DNA of 64,000 nt, taken from Metellina segmentata (taxonomy: Eukaryota > Arthropoda > Arachnida > Araneae > Tetragnathidae). Location: NCBI GenBank assembly GCA_947359465.1, contig OX375872.1:129505083-129569082 (forward strand), in the 5' to 3' direction. The notes beneath the pieces were generated by a model that had not been told where the DNA came from, searched no databases, and saw only the letters and a program-made list of their open reading frames with translations. Made by a program: the position numbers and the translations under genes. Of the stretch, positions 11,740 through 22,890 are shown in pieces (positions within the stretch are counted from its first letter, which is position 1; every line of letters begins with the position of its first letter).

Positions 11740-12465
11740 ATAAATTCGTACTAAATATTTACTAATGTACAGAAAATATAATATAAACGGGATAGTACCA
11801 ACTATATTAGCACTAATCAAATTGATGTAAATCACACAAGTGATTCGTTAGATTTTTCTCAAATAATAACGATAATTTCTTCAACGATTTAGAAAATTAT
11901 GTTATTGTTTTTTAAAATAGTTCTTCAACTAAACGCATTTTTCTCCTTAAGAAAGAATATAAAATGTATTACTAAGCCTCTTAAACATTTTTCCGGAGGA
12001 AACATACGATTGTTAAATTATGATTTATGTATTGATTGTGAAAGTGAATGACTGAAGCAATGTTAGAACAATAATCTATAAGTTAGAAGAGTTTAGTTTG
12101 GATTATAGATGAAGCGAAAATAATCAAATATTGAACCAAAAAATATCTCTAAACATGTATTAAGCAAAAACATTCAAAGAATAATAAAAAACGCACAAAA
12201 GATAACGACAAATGTACTCTACAAATAAAGTAGTACAAGCATAAAAATTTTTTAAAATGTCGCAAAAATAGACACATTTATAACTTTATCTGTTACTGAA
12301 CATATTTTTGTACATTTCGAAAGTCATGGTGTTTTACGTCGTATTTATGTCGAGTGCTAAAATATCATAACCTAAGGCTGTAATTGTGTCCAAATATTTG
12401 TATTAAAATACTCAACACGCAAAAATGTACTTAACCACGCAAGAGTTAACATAGAGAGTAGAGTG
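11740..12465. other. AT-rich stretch, nothing recognised
   Basis: No gene, RNA or repeat identified. Confidence 0.5.
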
Positions 12466-12695
12466 TTTCGTTGTGAGATATCTTGTTCATCAAGTTCTGA
12501 CTATATTTGCTAATGACAAGGTATCTCGTCATCAAGATACTGCCGATATTTGTTTGTGATGAGATCAAGATCTAATTGATTTTCTTCTAATGACTAAATA
12601 TCTCTTAGATCAAGACCTGGTTAGTTTTGTTAATGACAAGATACCTCGTTCATAAAGATGTTGCCGATTTTTGATGAATAGACCAAGATCTGATC
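12466..12695. mobile_element. Degenerate member of the palindromic TTAA element family
   Basis: It starts at a TTAA and contains four diverged palindrome units (GAGATATCTTG, AAGGTATCTCGTCATCAAGA, AAATATCTCTT, CAAGATACCTCGTTCAT). Between them are the family spacers CTAATGACAAG and GATCAAGACCTGGTTAGTTTT. The terminal repeats are eroded. Confidence 0.55.
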
Positions 12696-13400
12696 GTATT
12701 TTTTCGAATTTATTTCTTAACAGCTAACAGTTTTTAATTGAACAGTAAATGTAACAATAAATTAAAATGGATCAGATTTCAATACAAAGTTAATGAAATA
12801 TATTTTATAGTATTTTAATCAATTGCATATTTTTCTGTTTAAGCTTCATTTAGAGCTGTAACTTTTTATAAAAAATGTGGCAAACATTCGTTTATCAGTT
12901 TGTGGTGGTTGCAAACCCTAACATAATTTTTTTGAAGCTAAAATCTTTAACGTTGTTTATTTATTTCTATTTGTTAATGATAAAGAATGAGAAAAGATAA
13001 TATATGAAGATAAAAATGCGAAACTTATGATACTTGGAAAGCAGTAATTTAGAATAAGCAAATGAAACTTTTTCAATATATATTTGACTTCTTAATGATG
13101 GGCGAAAGAAACAAACTGCTGTGAAATTAAAATATAAAATCCGTATACAGAGTATTACAAATGAAAGATAACGAATTCCCGAACTTTTTACTTGTAATAC
13201 TTTCATGTATTATTTTATATCATCTAAACATTCGTCGTCAATGCCTAAAAAAGTAAAACAGAACCAGCCACATGGTTCAGCTAGAGAGTTTGTCTTTGCA
13301 TAAAGGCGTTACAATTTGTCTGTAACATTTTAAGTTTGTGTTTATTAGTCCCTTCAAATAGCAGTAGGTAATCTTAAAGTATTGCACGGACCGAAAACAT
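12696..13400. other. AT-rich stretch, nothing recognised
   Basis: No gene or repeat identified; short minus-strand frames have no recognisable similarity. Confidence 0.5.
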
Positions 13401-13935
13401 ATTATCTTTATTGTTCCAAGTGCTATTTTGATGGACATTAGTTTTGGTTTGAGTCTGCTTTGATAGTTCAATCGGACAATTCGAATTCCAGGATGCTGGA
13501 AACGTTTTCAGTTATAAACCCTTTTGCGATACTTAGAAGTGCATGTTGTGGACGTGTTACGGGTATTATATGTCCCCAAATGTTTATTTTTCTAATTGCT
13601 ATTTTGATGGACATTCATTTCGGTTTGAACCTGCTTTGATAGTTCTATCGGACAATTTGAATTCCAAGATGCTGGAAACGTTTTCATTAAAAAACCCTTT
13701 TGCCACATTTAGAAGTACGTGTTACGAGTTTTATATGTCCCCAAATGTTTAGTGTTCCAAGTGCTATTTTGATGGACATTCGTCTCGGAGGTTTGATATG
13801 TTTGCAAATGTTTATTGCTTCCTCTCCTGGAATGTCTCCTTTCTTTCTCCGCATTGCAATTTACCCCCGAATATATGAAAGAGTGAAACGTCCGTTTTGG
13901 TTTGAGCTAACTTTGATAGTTCTTATCGTGTTCTG
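13400..13935 (+). repeat. Tandem repeat, about 3 units of 165-177 bp
   Basis: TGCTATTTTGATGGACATT recurs at 13421, 13598 and 13762. It is followed by TTTGATAGTT, TCGGACAATT, GAATTCCA-GATGCTGGAAACG, ACCCTTTTGC and TATATGTCCCCAAATGTTTA. The two open frames on the plus strand merely translate this repeat. Confidence 0.8.
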
Positions 13936-14099
13936 AAAGCAAGTAAACCGTATTATCACGGGACTCGGGCGGATAAGACAGGAAGAGTGATAGGGCAAAC
14001 CGGATAAGAAAGTCGTAAATTAAAGATCTAAATATACTTGCCAAGAACTAAATGTTGTGCTTCTTTCCACGAGGTTTTGAAAAGCATTTCCTAAAATAC

Positions 14100-15009
14100 G
14101 CAAGTTGCAAACACAGTCCGGACCACATCACTGGTCATGGAAGTGTTGAAGTCAATAAATCATCACTATTAATTATTACAGAAAAAATGCCAATTGTACC
14201 TTATTTTAAAAAACACAGAAAAATTATCCGGATACAAAATAACTGATACATCGCATGTTAGAGAATTATTAAAATAACTTATTCATGATTGGACTAAGCG
14301 TCAAATTAAAAATTTCCCCTGTGGCTTTTAAATGTTACATGGTAGCTATGATTTAAGAAAATATATATTAAAATGTTCAGGTTTTAAGAGGTAGTTGGTA
14401 CTTCTCCAGTCATGGAATTGTTCAATTTTCAACCAATTTATGATACAAATTGTCTAATTTAAACATTTTCCTAGTATCTTTAATGTTCCTAGTTTCCCCT
14501 ATGATGCTTAAGCAAATATTGTAAAATACTCAAATTGCAAAAGGTAGTTGGTATCTCTCCAGTCATGGAAGTGTTGGATTGCCAACCAATTCATCAAATA
14601 AAACGTCTAATTAAAACATTTCTCTGTTTTTCTTTAATGTTCCTTACCGTTATAAGCAAATATAATAAATTACTCAAATCAAAAAAGTTAGTTAGTACTT
14701 CGCCAGTCATGAAATTGTTTAATTGTTAACCGATTCATCATACAAAAAGTCAAATTAAAACATTTTCCTGGGGTTTTTAATGTTCCTAGTCATTTATGAT
14801 TTAAGAGAATATGGTAAAGTATACAAGTTGTAGTAAGCATTACCCAAGTAAGAAATGCTTAATTAACTTATTCCTTCATTAAACGTTTCATTGATACATC
14901 CACGGAGGTTTTGCTTTGTGTCTTGGGGCGTATGGTTTAAAAATACGAAAAACATACGCAATTGCAAAACTAGTTGGTACCGCGTCCGTCGTAAAGTCGT
15001 TAAAATTGC
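14100..15009 (+). repeat. Diverged tandem array, units of about 140-160 bp
   Basis: The units share GGTAGTTGGTA-CTCTCCAGTCATGGAA, a CAACCAATTCAT-ATA block, TCTAATTAAAACATTT and TTTAATGTTCCTAG. Landmarks lie near 14126, 14402, 14559, 14700 and 14983. The array leads into the perfect duplication at 15010. Confidence 0.7.
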
Positions 15010-15591
15010 TTATTCTCCCAACAAACGTCTTATAAAATACTTCCCTTGCATATTCAAATGTTTATGGTATGTCTTTTAAGAGAACGTGATTTAAATGCAA
15101 AAGTTGCAAAACAGTTATCCTCCAGTCAGAGTTATTGATTTAATCTCTTCATGACCACAAAATGTCTCATTGATCTATCCCGCAAGGTTTCTCCGTGGTA
15201 TCCTTGTGCCAATAATTTCAGAAAATAATGAAGAATGCGAAAAATGACAAAATAATTGGCACTTCGCTAGTTATAGAACTGATGAAATAATGGATACTGA
15301 TTATTCTCCCAACAAACGTCTTATAAAATACTTCCCTTGCATATTCAAATGTTTATGGTATGTCTTTTAAGAGAACGTGATTTAAATGCAAAAGTTGCAA
15401 AACAGTTATCCTCCAGTCAGAGTTATTGATTTAATCTCTTCATGACCACAAAATGTCTCATTGATCTATCCCGCAAGGTTTCTCCGTGGTATCCTTGTGC
15501 CAATAATTTCAGAAAATAATGAAGAATGCGAAAAATGACAAAATAATTGGCACTTCGCTAGTTATAGAACTGATGAAATAATGGATACTGA
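15010..15591 (+). repeat. Perfect tandem duplication of a 291-bp unit
   Basis: Bases 15010-15300 and 15301-15591 read identically throughout. Each begins TTATTCTCCCAACAAACGTC and ends ATGAAATAATGGATACTGA. All other arrays nearby are heavily diverged, so this copy is very recent or an assembly artefact. The unit itself spans about two monomers of the preceding array. Confidence 0.9.
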
Positions 15592-15749
15592 AACTATTAC
15601 GCCTACTGACATTAGACCTAAGTTTACTGTGTATGTTATATAAGAGTCACTATGGTAACTATAGATATCCTTCTATAAGTACGTTCAATAATTATAGGTT
15701 TATAGCATTGACGGACTGTTTTAGATGATCAACCAGGGAAGTGTAACCC

Positions 15750-16130
15750 TCTACGGACGCCAGGTTTGGTTGGGTTGGGTTTAATGGTGGAAGAGCCATA
15801 TCTGGCCAAGTTGTACCAAACATATGACAGACAAGGTCAAGTAAATGCACAAACACTTTTTTTTTGCTGTCACAGAAGAGAAAGGGTTGTGTTTGTTGGG
15901 TTTTATGACACAAGAGTCACATTTAGTCATGCTAAGCCAGTCGCCAGACAGAAAATATTAAGTAATGGGCATACATACTCTTGGAAGTTAACTGACGCAG
16001 AGGAGAAAAAATCGTCCATAGAGCAATCCAACCCTACTGGCCTCAGGAGAGGACAGTTATGGTTCTCATCTTGCGAACAAGACTTCGCATATTCAATCGC
16101 ATAAGGCACAACAAAACAAATCCAGGTGAT
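15750..16130 (-). repeat. SINE-2-derived monomers, minus orientation
   Basis: Read on the minus strand it gives GACTCTTGTGTCATAAAACC, TGACTAAATG, TATGCCCATTACTTAATA and TTTTCTCCTCTGCGTCAGTT, the same order as SINE-2 and its satellite monomer elsewhere. The 112-codon plus-strand frame over it is not a gene. Confidence 0.6.
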
Positions 16131-16216
16131 ATTGCTATACAGTAATGAGATTTAATTTCAAGAAATAACCATCGTCTATACGTAATTCCCTTTCTTGTCA
16201 AATGGTTCTATTTATA

Positions 16217-16341
16217 GGTAGGTTAATTAACGCTTCTCTGGAGCAACACAACAAGCTATTGGCGACGGTCCCGGATCAAACCTGAAGAGAACGATTAGTG
16301 GTTCAAAAACCTCGTAATTTCGAACCACGTTCAGATGACGA
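16217..16341 (-). mobile_element. SINE-1 tail-half fragment
   Basis: It begins at the tail (TAGGTAGGTTAATTAACG) and continues CTGGAGCAACACAACAAGC, TATTGGCGACGGTCC and CGTAATTTCGAACCACGTTC, stopping at CAGATGACGA. Confidence 0.8.
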
Positions 16342-17092
16342 TTTAATTTGTAGGAAATCGAGCCCGAAAATGCGATATCCAATTTATTTTCGAAAGAAAT
16401 TTTAAATTATGTGAGAAAATTATGCGCAATAATGACATAATCCTAAAGATTATAATAGTTCATCAGTACTGACATATAACTTTACTGTACAGATTGTAGA
16501 ATATCTGTAGCTTTTACCGGCACAGAATTCACTGGTCTCATGACTAATTCTAGAAACTATTAAAGTACTCTTAAATTTTATGTTGATAAGTCAATGTATT
16601 ATCCGATTAGTGTAAATTTTATTTACTAAACTTGATCGTGATTTATATGTCAATTTAAAACTAATCACCAAAATTTAACTTCAATGAAATAGTACAAAAA
16701 TACATATTAAATAGAATTATAAAAACCTGTATAGTATAAATGAAAGAAGATTGGATGAGGAGAGAGGATCACTTAATATATTAGTAACACTAGGATTAGT
16801 AGAGCCGAGGTTGGGTCAAGTCTAATAGTATTCGAATCAAGACATTCACATAAAATGAGTCTAACACATAGGATTGTATCAAATGTTGGACATGTCAGAG
16901 CTGGTTCTTAATGCAGCAAATGCTTGTGAGTTAAGTATGGGACATATATAAAGTGCAAAATTGGTCAAATCTGGATGTACGGAATATCTAGTTGAAATCA
17001 CTTGGAGCGTTAACCTGCAGAGAGTGGAAAGGTGAGTCTAATCCCTGTTCATAAGCAGTTTACAGACATAATCTGTATCACATATTATAAGT
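16342..17092. other. AT-rich stretch, nothing recognised
   Basis: No gene, RNA or repeat identified. Confidence 0.5.
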
Positions 17093-17290
17093 AGCGTGGT
17101 GTGGGAGTTTTTAGAGTGGGATGTCAGTAAGGTGTTAATCATCTTACCGTGATCGTCTTCTGACCGTGGTTCGAAGTTACGAGGCGTCGTCGTCGGATAT
17201 TTCCATTCGGGATTGAAATCGAACCATCGCCAATATCCCGTTATGTTGTTATGGTGTGGCGTAAATTCAATTACCGATCTACCTATCCAG
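17093..17290 (+). mobile_element. SINE-1 3'-half copy
   Basis: It contains GCGTGGTGTGGGAGTTTTTA, TTCTGACCGTGGTTCGAAGT, TACGAGGCGTCGTC, CATTCGGGATTGA and GCCAATATCCCGTTATG. It ends in CGATCTACCTATCC, the ACCT-type tail. The head is absent. Confidence 0.75.
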
Positions 17291-17396
17291 TATTCTGGTG
17301 TTAATAATCCAACTTAAATTATCATCGGTTCATTTGACTGTAGAGTTTGATCAAGAAGCGAGAAATAGCAGGTGACCAATGCAGGTAGATATTTTT

Positions 17397-17442
17397 TTAA
17401 TTAACGTTTTTTTTTGCACTGGAGCAACACAACGGGCTATTA
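17397..17442 (-). mobile_element. SINE-1 tail tip
   Basis: TTAATTAACG, then CACTGGAGCAACACAACGGG and CTATT: the extreme 3' end of SINE-1 in minus orientation, with the rest lost. Confidence 0.6.
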
Positions 17443-17930
17443 TCCACTTCAAGAAAACATTTGACAGTAGAGGCCAGCTTACAGTAAAAATTCTGTGTAT
17501 AAAAACGGTTATTAATTTAAAATAGATTAGAAAATAACACCAGTTATCCCTCGATAAATCACGTTTCTTGGGAACTAGAAGAAAGCGCGTCATAGCAAGA
17601 ATAAAAAAAACTTGCATATTTATGGAAGTAAAAAGACGAGTTATATTCTATAAAATGCACTCCTCTTTATTTAAAGATATACTAAAAGTTAAACACAAAA
17701 ATCTAAGGTTAAGCTTTAAGAAACAATACTAAATACGGTAGAACATTGTTTGAAAACAGTTAAACTATGCGGCAATGACAACCATGCCTTTTTATCAATT
17801 CTGTTTAAGATCGTTGTTTTCAACATGTTCCTTTGAACATGTTGAAACTCTAAACAACTGTTTGAGATTTCCTATGATGTTCAAAAACTTAAAATACACA
17901 GTAAAAAGAGCAATACACAGTGGAAAAATC
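17443..17930. other. No recognised feature
   Basis: AT-rich sequence with no gene. It includes AACATGTTCCTTTGAACATGTT, an interrupted palindrome near 17823. Confidence 0.45.
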
Positions 17931-18180
17931 GAGGTACGATATAATTATACACCACAGTTTATCGAGGTGTTACACCGAGACATACAGAGGTCCGACATCA
18001 GTATACGCCATAGTATATCGAGGTGTTACATCGAGACATATAGAGGTACGATATAACTATATATCGTGATGTATCGAGGTGCTATATAATTATATAACGC
18101 GATATATAGAGGTGAGATATAACTGAACATTGCGATATATAGAGGCGCGATACAACCGCACACCCCGATGTGTCAAGAGG
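17930..18180 (+). repeat. Short tandem repeats of about 40-60 bp
   Basis: Units share TATATCGAGGTGTTACATCG, AGACATATAGAGGTACGATA and TAACTATA-ATCGCGATATAT. Overlapping frames on both strands arise from this repeat. Confidence 0.65.
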
Positions 18181-18600
18181 TTTCTGTGTGCTGAAATTCA
18201 AAGTCAATTCAATCTGAAAACCTCTTATCACAACAGAAGACGACACTATAAAGTGCCAGGTAGTCACGGTTTGGTGACAAAAAATGGTACTCATCTCGTT
18301 TGTGATGAGTTGCGAACTGACTCGGCTGGGTGTACCGGGGAAATGGAGCTATCTACCGTCCTCATGAGGAGGAAGGTTTGAAATTGTTGAAAGTAAAATA
18401 TCCAGTTTCAAGCAAGCTGGATGCTTACAAGACAGGCGTGATTTCAGCAACATTAATTCAAGTAAATAACACTCTTTCTGGTGTCATCTTGAGGAAAAGG
18501 TTTTCGTTTCCGTCAAATATACCGATACGATGTTAGCAAAGGATAGTAAAAAATTATCCCGAGTTGGATTTTACGGTTAGGTAGATTTTCTAAGAGCCAC
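18181..18600. other. No recognised feature
   Basis: Balanced base composition and short overlapping frames; no similarity recognised. Confidence 0.4.
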
Positions 18601-18910
18601 ATCTATACTTTTATTTATCAATAAGGTAGGGATAGCCTGCGTCGTTACCATCTTATTCTAGACCAGGGCTAGACTTCTAGAATCATTTGACCTCTTAATT
18701 CAACCACGATCAGTCGTTTAACTATAACATAAAACTAGTGTTAGAATCGCATTATGGTTATGCATAATAACTTTAGCAGTTCATCTATAATAGTTTACTG
18801 TTGTGCAGGACTGGAAAACCTTTAAATTATTATAGGAAATAAACACTTCCTATCAATGTTGTATTATTTTTCTATTGAAACCCATGATGTATGCTTTGAA
18901 GCAAAGGTAT

Positions 18911-18913
<3 letters not shown>

Positions 18914-18952
<39 letters not shown>
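18914..18952. repeat. (AT)n microsatellite
   Basis: About 39 bases of uninterrupted AT dinucleotides. The equivalent position in the next unit is only GGCATATTTATA, so the run expanded locally. Confidence 0.95.
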
Positions 18953-18953
<1 letters not shown>

Positions 18954-19333
18954 GTATTTATTTATCAATAAGGCAAGGGTTTATCAAATCACTACCATCT
19001 TATTCTAGACCGGGGCTTGTAGACTTAGAATCGGTTGGTCGCTTAATTCAAACCCCTATCCTAACCATAATAAACATAACAGAAAACTGATGTTATAGTG
19101 AAATTTATGATACGCGAAATAGATTTCACTGTAACATTTTACTGTCATTCAAGTTAGAAAACATTTAAACCATATGAAATAAAATCTTCCTGTCAATTTC
19201 ACATCTTTTTCAATTAAACTCCGTAATATATGCTCTTGAATTGAAAGTATGGCATATTTATACCACTTCCATTTATCAATAGGTTTAAATATTTCTAACA
19301 TTCCTGCCATCTTTTCATAGACTGTTTGACAAC

Positions 19334-19435
19334 TTAACCACCGAGGTAGTTGTATCGACGAGTTATTGCGTCAGTAGCAAAACTGACCGCATTTTGATAT
19401 CTCGTCATTGCAAAAATCAGTCACATCTTGATGGA
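19334..19435 (+). mobile_element. Palindromic TTAA element inserted in a satellite unit, right end lost
   Basis: TTAACCACCGAGGTAGTTGT follows GTTTGACAAC. The sequence then has CGACGAGTTATTGCGTC, AGTAGCAAAACTGACCGCAT and ATATCTCGTCATTGCAAAAA before satellite homology resumes at CACGATCAG. Unit 1 of the host satellite reads TTTGACCTCTTAATTCAACC followed by ACGATCAG at the same place, so the insertion point is a TTAA in the host unit. Confidence 0.65.
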
Positions 19436-19589
19436 CACGATCAGCCTTGAAATTACAACCAGATAACTAACGTTATAGTCTATTGTAAAATACAGAATGT
19501 ATTTCATTGTTTATCTGCATCGGTTAACTGTCTCAAATTGGAAAACACTGAAATCATGATGTGAAATAAACTCCACGCTCACCGTTGCA

Positions 19590-19800
19590 TTATTTTCCGA
19601 TTTAAAGTCCTACCGGCTTCCTAGCAGCACCAACCTCTCCGGAATTTCCCGTTTTCCCGGTGGGCCTGTTTGTAATCGGATAGGGAATAGGAAGCCGCAG
19701 ACATTGCGTTAGCCTGGCGGCGGAAGGCAAAGTCTGCTCCGATTTCTTTACGTACCACAATTGACGTGCACAATTACATACCACAATCGTATTTTTCTTT
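19590..19800. other. Locally GC-rich unique block
   Basis: This block is much less AT-rich than its surroundings. It contains GGCTTCCTAG and, downstream, AGGAAGCC as an inverted pair. The 60-codon minus-strand frame has no recognisable similarity. Nothing more can be supported. Confidence 0.35.
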
Positions 19801-20009
19801 GGGTTGCTTAAAATACGAGTGCGTGTGTTTTGTTTATGCTAGCTAACGCTGTAGCCGAGAACTTTATGGTTATTGTAACAACTAGGCGAAACAGGAACAG
19901 ATATGTTGCATATGGTGGTTACATCACACGAATGAAATATTTGGAGTGCTGTATTTTTCTCGAAACAGTTAATACAGTGGGCTTATCACGAACATGAAGG
20001 GAGTGATGA

Positions 20010-20200
20010 AAAATTCAAGAAAAACAAATTGAAAAGCGTAACCTTGAATTGAAATTTGTAACTTAGAATTCGATTTTAATTTAAAAGAATTGAAATATGT
20101 AATTTTGAAGTGAAAAGAATTGAAATTCGTAATTTTGATTGAAAGGAATTGAAATTTGTAACTTTTTTTTAAATTTCATTTTAATTTAAAGGAATTAAAA
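20010..20200 (+). repeat. Short tandem repeats of about 40 bp
   Basis: Variants of GAATTGAAATTTGTAACTT and TTTTAATTTAAAGGAATTG alternate four or five times. Confidence 0.7.
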
Positions 20201-20325
20201 TCTGTATATGGCTCCAAGTTCGAAAACTCGCATGGGTTCATAAAATCGGAGTTCATTGAAATGAGGGTCACTGTATTTGTATGAAACTGCATTTACTTGT
20301 ATTAGCGCTCTTCTACAAAACTATT

Positions 20326-20561
20326 TTAATCCTCCTGATAGTTTATCTTAGCGTCGAAAACTGCCCTGTAGTGTTCAGCCTCTTGTGCAAAAACCTGTTC
20401 CAAACTGTCACCTGTTCTGGGTAAAGGAAATTTGTTTTCCTTCTTGGATATTCATTTCCCTTGTAATAATAGGGTAGTTTTGTCACGACGGGATATTTCG
20501 TCCCTAACAAAATTGACCAGATTTTGGACGAGATATCTCGTCGAAACACTTGGTGGGTTAG
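20326..20561. mobile_element. TTAA-bounded palindromic element, 236 bp
   Basis: The left end TTAATCCTCCTGATAG opposes the right end CACTTGGTGGGTTAG, matching the family's terminal inverted repeat with one base lost from the right TTAA. The interior has a copy of the 1.1-1.4 kb repeat (CTTGTGCAAAAACCTGTTCC). It then has GACGGGATATTTCGTC and a perfect GACGAGATATCTCGTC palindrome at 20527-20542. Confidence 0.65.
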
Positions 20562-20930
20562 TACACACATTCTATAACAAAAATGAACAAAATTGAATAA
20601 GTGTATGAAATACGTTATTTATATGGCAATTAATCCAAACCTTTGTTTCGTTTAAAGGTAATACTTGTTGGAATTTAAAATTTCTTTCGAAATAATCTTT
20701 CGTAAAATATTAAATTCATATTACACAGTAAATACTGTCTAATTAGCCCTCGTGTAGCAATGAATTACCGTAGAGGCAAACCCTGTTAGTCAAAATATTG
20801 TCTATCAAAAATCTAAATGTCTAAGTATCTCAAAGTTATACTTTTTGACTAGGATTCCTTTAAAGTTCACAACATAACCTTAACGGTATTTTTACAATAG
20901 TAAAAATTGTAATGCAGTGTATGATGTATT
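20562..20930. other. AT-rich stretch, nothing recognised
   Basis: No gene or repeat identified. Confidence 0.45.
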
Positions 20931-21540
20931 AAAACGTACTATCGGATATATGAGCAACGTATAATTTGCGTTGTGTAAGAACAGAATCGTTGCAGATTCA
21001 TCCTTGCAGTATAAGTAAAGGTTGTATGCGATAAGTGTTTAATATGCGAGGTATTGTAAAGGGGGCAGCATCTAATATGCGAGTCTAGCATAAGAGGAAA
21101 GATTCGCTGTAAGACATTCTTAAAGTATAAGGCGTATACGGTCAAAGACTAAGTGATAATGGTAAGTGTGTGTCGAATGCTAAGCTATAAGTGTTCAACG
21201 AATTAATATGTACTATTAAATGTGCCGATATATTCTATGCGTATCTAATGATGAGTATAACATAAAAAGCAAGAATTGCTGCAGGACTTATTCTTACAGA
21301 AAAAGCTTGTATGGTCAATGGCTGAGCGATAAGGAGATTGTCTTGATTGATGATTGAAAGCTTGTATGGTCAAAAGCTAAGCAATCAGTGTCCAATGAAT
21401 TAAAATGTACTGTTAAATATGTCGATGCTATGCAGTATCTAATGAGTGAGTCTAGCGTAAAAAGCAAGAATCGTTGCAGTACTTATTCTTACAGCAAAGG
21501 TTTGTACGGTCAAAGGTAAAGAGATAAGATTTTCATAGGA
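20930..21540 (+). repeat. Tandem repeat, about 3 units of 180-240 bp
   Basis: Units share AAAAGCAAGAATTGCTGCAG, GACTTATTCTTACAG, GCTTGTATGGTCAAAGGCTA, GTGTTCAATGAATTAA and ATGTACTGTTAAATATG. Landmarks for the AAGAATCG/TTGC block lie near 20980, 21270 and 21465. Confidence 0.75.
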
Positions 21541-21632
21541 TAAAATGTAAACGTCTGATACGACTGAATGTCAACAGCCAAATAAATGGTCACTTAACTC
21601 AAAGTGAATGACATTTTTTAAGTGAACTGAAG

Positions 21633-21850
21633 TTAACGAACCTCGTGGTGGTTGACTCGATGAGGTATTTCGTCATTAGTAAAACTAACCAGATTTGATG
21701 GACGAGATATCTCGTCGATAGAAAAAGTGACGAGATCTTGGTCACGTCATCATACAAACATCAGAAATATCTTGATGACGAGATATATCGTCATTAGCAA
21801 AATATATCAGATTTTGATGGAGGATATTTCTCATCGAAAGCACTTGGATG
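21633..21850. mobile_element. Palindromic TTAA element, right end eroded
   Basis: It begins TTAACGAACCTCGTGGTGGT and contains GAGGTATTTCGTCATTAG, GACGAGATATCTCGTCGATA, GACGAGATATATCGTCATTA and a final TTCTCATCGAAAGCACTTGG. The order matches the intact copy at 55127-55504; no right-hand TTAA remains. Confidence 0.65.
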
Positions 21851-22611
21851 ACGTACTTACGAACACTTATGTGTTTAATAAATTTTATTAACTTTCATTT
21901 TCAAACAATTCGTGTGTGTATTTATAAGTTAATAAAACATGGCATACAATAAGCAGTTATTTGATTTGCAAAGCAGGTATTGATTTGATGCTCTTTTGAG
22001 AAATTTGTACTGGGATTATTTCAGACACTCTACTGGGAAATGTTTTATAGAATACATGAATATCTTATACATACTAATACAATGATTTAAACAAGTTTTC
22101 AAGGCACTTACATATCGTCCCCTCTTTATATTAACCTATATCCTTCTAAACACAATGATTTTTTTTTTGGAAAGTTATATCCATTTAATGTTCTCGTATT
22201 TGGAGTTTACATTGCTGTTCATTCTATCACTTTCGTGTTCCAACTCACAGAAGATGCCTTGTTATTACATAATCATGCATTTGCTACTTCAAGTGCGAAA
22301 CACTTTAGTTTAGTGTTAAAACAGCGCAATATTTCTGAACAATTTATTTATTATTTTATTAATCTTATTTATAATTTAAAAATCGCTTCAGGCGCTCAAC
22401 TTTTAAAGAAGATATTTACAGTTTCAACGATTGATAACAACAACAAATATATCTTCAAATTACATCAATGAAATATTTATTTTGGAATAGATTATATTTT
22501 GGAGTTATTGTGACATTATTTACTTAGATTACTTATAGTCCTGGTGCTTTATAATACCTCAATGTGTTCACAAATATTTCAAAATGCTTCACTATGACCT
22601 TCACTCTCAAG
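21851..22611. other. AT-rich stretch, nothing recognised
   Basis: The 78-codon plus-strand frame at 22235-22471 has no recognisable similarity and is in AT-rich sequence. No gene call is made. Confidence 0.5.
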
Positions 22612-22705
22612 AGATATTCGGATCTTTCTATTCGAGAGTGATCTCAGACCGTCGCCAATAGCCTGTTGTGTTGTTTCAGTGCGACGTTGATTCATCTATT
22701 GGCGT
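22612..22705 (+). mobile_element. SINE-1 3'-end fragment
   Basis: ATTCGGATCTTTCTATTCG, CAGACCGTCGCCAATAGCC and TGTTGTGTTGTTTCAGTGCG: only the last 90 bases of the SINE remain. Confidence 0.75.
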
Positions 22706-22806
22706 TATTCAACATTTAAAGTTATTAAACTATTACAATGTTATTCAACTATCGGCGTTGATAAACTATAACTGTTTTACTTTGATCTTCATCCATAAAA
22801 GAAATT

Positions 22807-22890
22807 ATTCGGATTTTCCTTTGTAAATTTATCCCGGGCCATCTCCAATAGACCGTTGTGTTGCCCCAGTGCGAAGTTAATTCAACTACC
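22807..22890 (+). mobile_element. Second SINE-1 3'-end fragment
   Basis: ATTCGGATTTTCCTTTG, CCGGGCCATCTCCAATAGAC, CGTTGTGTTGCCCCAGTGCG and ACTACCTATC. Together with the fragment 195 bp upstream it lies in a short direct repeat, so the pair could be one insertion that was duplicated. Confidence 0.7.

Larger units (their letters stand above)
18600..19590 (+). repeat. Tandem repeat, 3 diverged units of about 300-350 bp
   Basis: Each unit starts near TTTATCAATAAGG (18617, 18960, 19269). It continues with CCATCTTATTCTAGACC, TTAATTCAACC, ATAACATAAAACTAGTGTTA and GGAAAACCTTTAAA, and ends with ATATGCT-TTGAA-CAAAGGTATGGCATAT. Unit 3 is interrupted by a palindromic TTAA element (19334-19435). The TA microsatellite lies at the junction of units 1 and 2. 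Confidence 0.8.

Noticed and set aside
15766..16104. 112-codon plus-strand frame
   Set aside because: It lies over SINE-2-derived monomers and is overlapped by open frames on the other strand.
19602..19784. 60-codon minus-strand frame in a GC-richer patch, possibly foreign DNA
   Set aside because: It is too short, has no recognisable similarity and no flanking signs of transfer.
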